A stretch of DNA of 5,428 nt from Oscillospiraceae bacterium (GTDB lineage: Bacteria; Bacillota; Clostridia; Oscillospirales; Acutalibacteraceae): positions 1 to 5,428 of the forward strand of contig CADBOL010000131.1 of assembly GCA_902796295.1 (NCBI GenBank), written 5' to 3'. Under the pieces are notes generated by a model that saw only the letters and a program-made list of their open reading frames with translations, ran no database searches and was not told the DNA's origin. A program made the position numbers and the translations under genes. Numbering within the stretch: the first letter of the stretch is position 1; each line of letters begins with the position of its first letter. Shown here one piece after another: positions 3,594 to 5,428 of this stretch.

Positions 3594-5428
3594 TTACTCT
3601 GCCCATGACATATGTATATACAGATTCATTCCGAGCAGTCTGAAGAATCCCCAAAGAATGCTGTGGAAAAATTTTATGATTTTGCCCATGAAGGAGGTGC
3701 CGTGGTCTGTGCCGTCAAGCGGGCAGAGATTATCGTTTTCCGGCTCGGTTTCCGTTGCGGGTTCGGTCTCCGTCGCGGGTTCTGTTTCGGTCGCGGGCTC
3801 GTCCGGTGTTGCCTGTTCGGCGGGTATTTCGGTATAAACTGCGTTTATTTCGATATCGCTCGCCGCAAGCGTATATTCGCTCCACTCGCCTGTGTATCCC
3901 TCTTTTTCGGGAACGGCGGGTTCTGTTATGCTCTCGGTTTCAACCGTGAAGGGAATCTCGGCGACCGTCTTGCCGTCCGCGATAAATTTCGCCGTATATT
4001 TCACGGGAGTGTAAACCGCGTTGACCGTTATATCCTTTGCACCGAGTGAATAGCTCTCCCATTCTCCGGTATATCCCGCTTTTTCGGGTACCGAAGGAGC
4101 TTCAATGCTTTCTGTATCGATTGTGAATTTAATCTCTTTTACGGTCTTGCCGTCGGCAATGAATTTTGCGGTGTATTCTTTGCGGTGTTCCGCAATATCC
4201 TCTTTAAGCTGTGTCAGATCTGCCGCTTCGTCAACAGCCGCTTTGTTTTCGTCAAGCGATTTGCTTTCGTCATAGGTCAGCTTATCTATTGCATCTTTCG
4301 CGTTGTCTATGAGCTCTTTGACTTCGTCGCTGTCGCCATCCTGAGCGAGAGCGTCGATTTCGTCTTTCTTTTCATCCTTGTATTCGTCAAAAGCGTCTTT
4401 GTCTTCGGCAAGTTGCTCGGCGGCTCTCTGAGCTTCAAGGTCTTCGGCAAGCTTTGTGAGATTTGCCGCTTCATCAACCGCCGCTTTGTTTTCGTCAAGT
4501 GATTTATCTTCGTCGAAGGTTACCGCGTTAATCGCATCCTGAGCGGCTTTGATAAGCGCGGCGCAGTCTTCGCTGTCGCCCTCTTTCGCAAGGTCGGCGG
4601 CCTCGTCCTTCTGTGCCTGCTTATATTCGTCAAAGTCCTGCTCCTCGGCAGTCAGCTGAGCGTCGGTCTTGATATCATCGATTGCCTCTTTTGCGGCGCT
4701 CAGTGCGGCGGCCACTGCATCTTTATCCGCGGCGGAGTCGATATTTTCTTTACCGGCGGCGATTGCGTCGGCAAGCTCTTCCTGCTGCGCCGGTCTGTAA
4801 TCCGCGGGGTCTTTATAGTCTTCCAGCTCCGCTTTCGCCTCTTCTTTGGCATCCGCCAGCTCCGCGGCGGCTTTCAGGTCATCGTCAACCTGACCGCAGA
4901 CCGTGCAGGTGAAGCGGTCATCGCCCGTTTCGCCGTATTTATGTTCACCGCTTCCCGTGTCTGTCCTGGGAGGCCAGTTTTCGGCGTCAATGCTTTCTGC
5001 CGGAATCTGAGCTTTGTTTTCATCAAGGTTGAATCCCTTGAGATGCGGATAAAAATCATTCAGGCAGGTGCTTTCTTTCACAAGCCATGGACGTTCATTT
5101 TCGGTTTCATATTCGAAATACATAGGATGGCTGTCGGTGTCTTCCTCAGAATAGCAAAGGTTACTTCTGCCCGTCATCTCGGCGGTGGTGAGGCCTTTGA
5201 CATATTTGACATATTCATCGGAGTCTCCACATCCGATTGCGGGAATACCGGTTGATACGCTGCTGTCAAAATAGCAGTTTGTGACTCTGCCTTTTTCATA
5301 AACCCCGACAACGCCGCCGACAAAGTTTACGCCTGAAACAACGCCGGTGTTATAGCAGTTTTCAACTGTGCCGCCGTTATTCAATCCGATCACGCCGCCG
5401 GCAGAAGCATTGTCACCTGCTGCGGTTA
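3594..5428 (-). CDS. Large modular GLUG-motif surface/secreted protein (5' end outside window)
   Basis: The frame is open to the window edge, so the GTG at 5393 is not the start; 610 C-terminal residues are visible (numbered from 5426). Order: GLUG-type beta motifs (about 9-52, GGVIGLNNGGTVENCYNTG then GGVVGVYEKGRVTNCYF); a linker; one Cys pair FTCTVCG (172-178); three acidic Ala/Asp/Glu/Lys-rich helical repeats (about 185-416); two 59-residue InlB/Listeria-Bacteroides-like beta repeats (418-476, 477-535, each YTAKFIADGKTV...GYTGEW...NAVYT); a PATETE linker; a Cys/His motif CPLDGTDH (568-575); and a hydrophobic/amphipathic helix MGKIIKFFHSIL...LLGM (580-600) with an 11-residue tail. No LPXTG, SLH, dockerin or LysM motif is seen. 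GLUG and these repeats belong to bacterial surface adhesin-like proteins, so a role in attachment or cell-surface contact is likely but the ligand is unknown. The signal peptide would lie upstream. The stop is followed by a strong terminator. Confidence 0.85.
   Translation of the reverse strand, partial: TAAGDNASAGGVIGLNNGGTVENCYNTGVVSGVNFVGGVVGVYEKGRVTNCYFDSSVSTGIPAIGCGDSDEYVKYVKGLTTAEMTGRSNLCYSEEDTDSHPMYFEYETENERPWLVKESTCLNDFYPHLKGFNLDENKAQIPAESIDAENWPPRTDTGSGEHKYGETGDDRFTCTVCGQVDDDLKAAAELADAKEEAKAELEDYKDPADYRPAQQEELADAIAAGKENIDSAADKDAVAAALSAAKEAIDDIKTDAQLTAEEQDFDEYKQAQKDEAADLAKEGDSEDCAALIKAAQDAINAVTFDEDKSLDENKAAVDEAANLTKLAEDLEAQRAAEQLAEDKDAFDEYKDEKKDEIDALAQDGDSDEVKELIDNAKDAIDKLTYDESKSLDENKAAVDEAADLTQLKEDIAEHRKEYTAKFIADGKTVKEIKFTIDTESIEAPSVPEKAGYTGEWESYSLGAKDITVNAVYTPVKYTAKFIADGKTVAEIPFTVETESITEPAVPEKEGYTGEWSEYTLAASDIEINAVYTEIPAEQATPDEPATETEPATETEPATETEPENDNLCPLDGTDHGTSFMGKIIKFFHSILWGFFRLLGMNLYIHMSWAE
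3597..3731 (-). other. C-terminal Cys/His motif plus hydrophobic helix (putative surface-retention signal)
   Basis: The last 45 residues begin NLCPLDGTDHG and continue into a helix with FFHSIL and FFRLLG. From memory, Ruminococcus-type surface proteins often end in a CxxCGxxH motif followed by GxxxxFFHxIL and a short hydrophobic end; here the second Cys of that pattern is Asp. Its constant position at the C-terminus suggests a sorting or anchoring role, but this is inference. Confidence 0.45.
3743..3796 (-). repeat. Three 18-bp tandem repeats encoding PATETE
   Basis: Three adjacent 18-bp units (3743-3760, 3761-3778, 3779-3796) encode a Pro-Ala-Thr-Glu-Thr-Glu linker between the beta repeats and the C-terminal motif. 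The units differ mostly at silent positions, so copy number may vary among strains by slippage or recombination. Confidence 0.85.
3822..4175 (-). repeat. Two 177-bp direct repeats encoding InlB/Flg_new-like beta domains
   Basis: Units at 3999-4175 and 3822-3998 encode 59 residues each. Shared residues include YTAKFIADGKTV, the EI-FT--TESI segment, VPEK-GYTGEW and the NAVYT end. Silent-site divergence shows an old duplication kept for protein function. The family is known as a stacking extracellular beta repeat. Confidence 0.8.
4176..4874 (-). repeat. Three acidic helical repeats in the surface protein
   Basis: Units at about 4635-4874, 4392-4634 and 4176-4391 encode Ala/Asp/Glu/Lys-rich helical modules, each starting near an (L/F)(E/D)(D/E)YK motif. 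The last two are closely related with an 81-residue period and share SLDENKAAVDEA and EGDSxE/DGDSDE segments; the first is more divergent with a period of about 64. They look like FIVAR/DUF1542-type three-helix spacer modules (family by resemblance) that hold the beta domains away from the wall. Confidence 0.75.
5271..5428 (-). other. Two GLUG-type beta motifs at the visible start of the surface protein
   Basis: Two successive motifs of about 26 residues, GGVIGLNNGGTVENCYNTG and GGVVGVYEKGRVTNCYF, match the GLUG pattern (GG-x-VG, a G-x-V turn, then NCY-x-[TD]G/S). GLUG arrays usually form beta-solenoid stretches of secreted proteins and run for many copies, so more are expected beyond the edge. 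Confidence 0.75.

Noticed and set aside
3612..4049. Plus-strand open frame of 145 codons opposite the surface-protein gene
   Set aside because: It is antisense to the repeat-rich C-terminal part, gives Arg/Phe/Gly-rich composition without domains, and has no good ribosome binding site. The minus-strand frame has recognisable domains.
4185..4502. Plus-strand open frame of 105 codons that looks hydrophobic
   Set aside because: Its Phe/Val richness is just the antisense of the Glu/Lys/Asp-rich helical repeats. It is internally repetitive in step with them, so it is not an independent membrane protein.
5391..5393. GTG as the translation start of the surface protein
   Set aside because: The frame stays open to the window edge and the upstream codons continue the GLUG motif, so this GTG is an internal Val.
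1..5428. A defence island, mobile element or other undescribed system
   Set aside because: There is no transposase, integrase, nuclease, helicase, reverse transcriptase, toxin-antitoxin pair or att-like repeat. Gene content fits ordinary chromosomal housekeeping and surface functions.

Overview
The window reads as ordinary chromosomal DNA of a low-to-mid GC Firmicute. It most resembles a gut or rumen Clostridium-class organism of the Ruminococcus/Oscillospiraceae type. The signs are strong AGGAG-type ribosome binding sites, AT-rich sigma-A-like promoters, U-tailed intrinsic terminators, and a large modular surface protein carrying GLUG motifs, acidic helical repeats and InlB/Listeria-Bacteroides-type repeats. 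This placement is inferred from style and protein families; no rRNA or marker gene is present. Every gene I can support lies on the minus strand, so transcription runs from high to low coordinates.

Right part (3594-5428): the C-terminal 610 residues of a large secreted or surface protein whose start lies outside the window. In order it has GLUG motifs, a short Cys-pair motif, three acidic helical repeats, two 59-residue beta repeats, a Pro/Ala/Thr/Glu linker, and a C-terminal hydrophobic helix preceded by a degenerate Cys/His motif. Its stop is followed by 7-nt AATTRTC-like tandem repeats and a strong intrinsic terminator.

Intergenic region (3141-3593): two minus-strand intrinsic terminators about 95 nt apart, then a good promoter (TTGAAA-18-TATAAT), then a leader of about 185 nt with two hairpin-forming inverted repeats. 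One of these is a perfect 12-bp arm palindrome just upstream of the next gene.

Middle (2142-3140): an exported alpha/beta-hydrolase-like protein. Its nucleophile elbow reads GRCLG, so the predicted nucleophile is Cys rather than Ser, with Asp and His at suitable places. It ends at its own terminator (2096-2125).

Left part (1-2080): a promoter (TTTAAA-17-TATAAT) starts a probable operon. Its genes are a four-helix membrane protein of unknown function (GTG start), a small FMN-binding split-barrel (pyridoxamine-phosphate-oxidase-like) protein 24 bp later, and, after 70 bp with no visible terminator, an MFS transporter that runs off the left edge. The three may be co-transcribed, but nothing visible defines a common pathway.

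I found no mobile element, CRISPR array, tRNA/rRNA, toxin-antitoxin or defence system. The best leads are the Cys-nucleophile hydrolase, the non-LPXTG C-terminal motif of the surface protein, and the structured leader.
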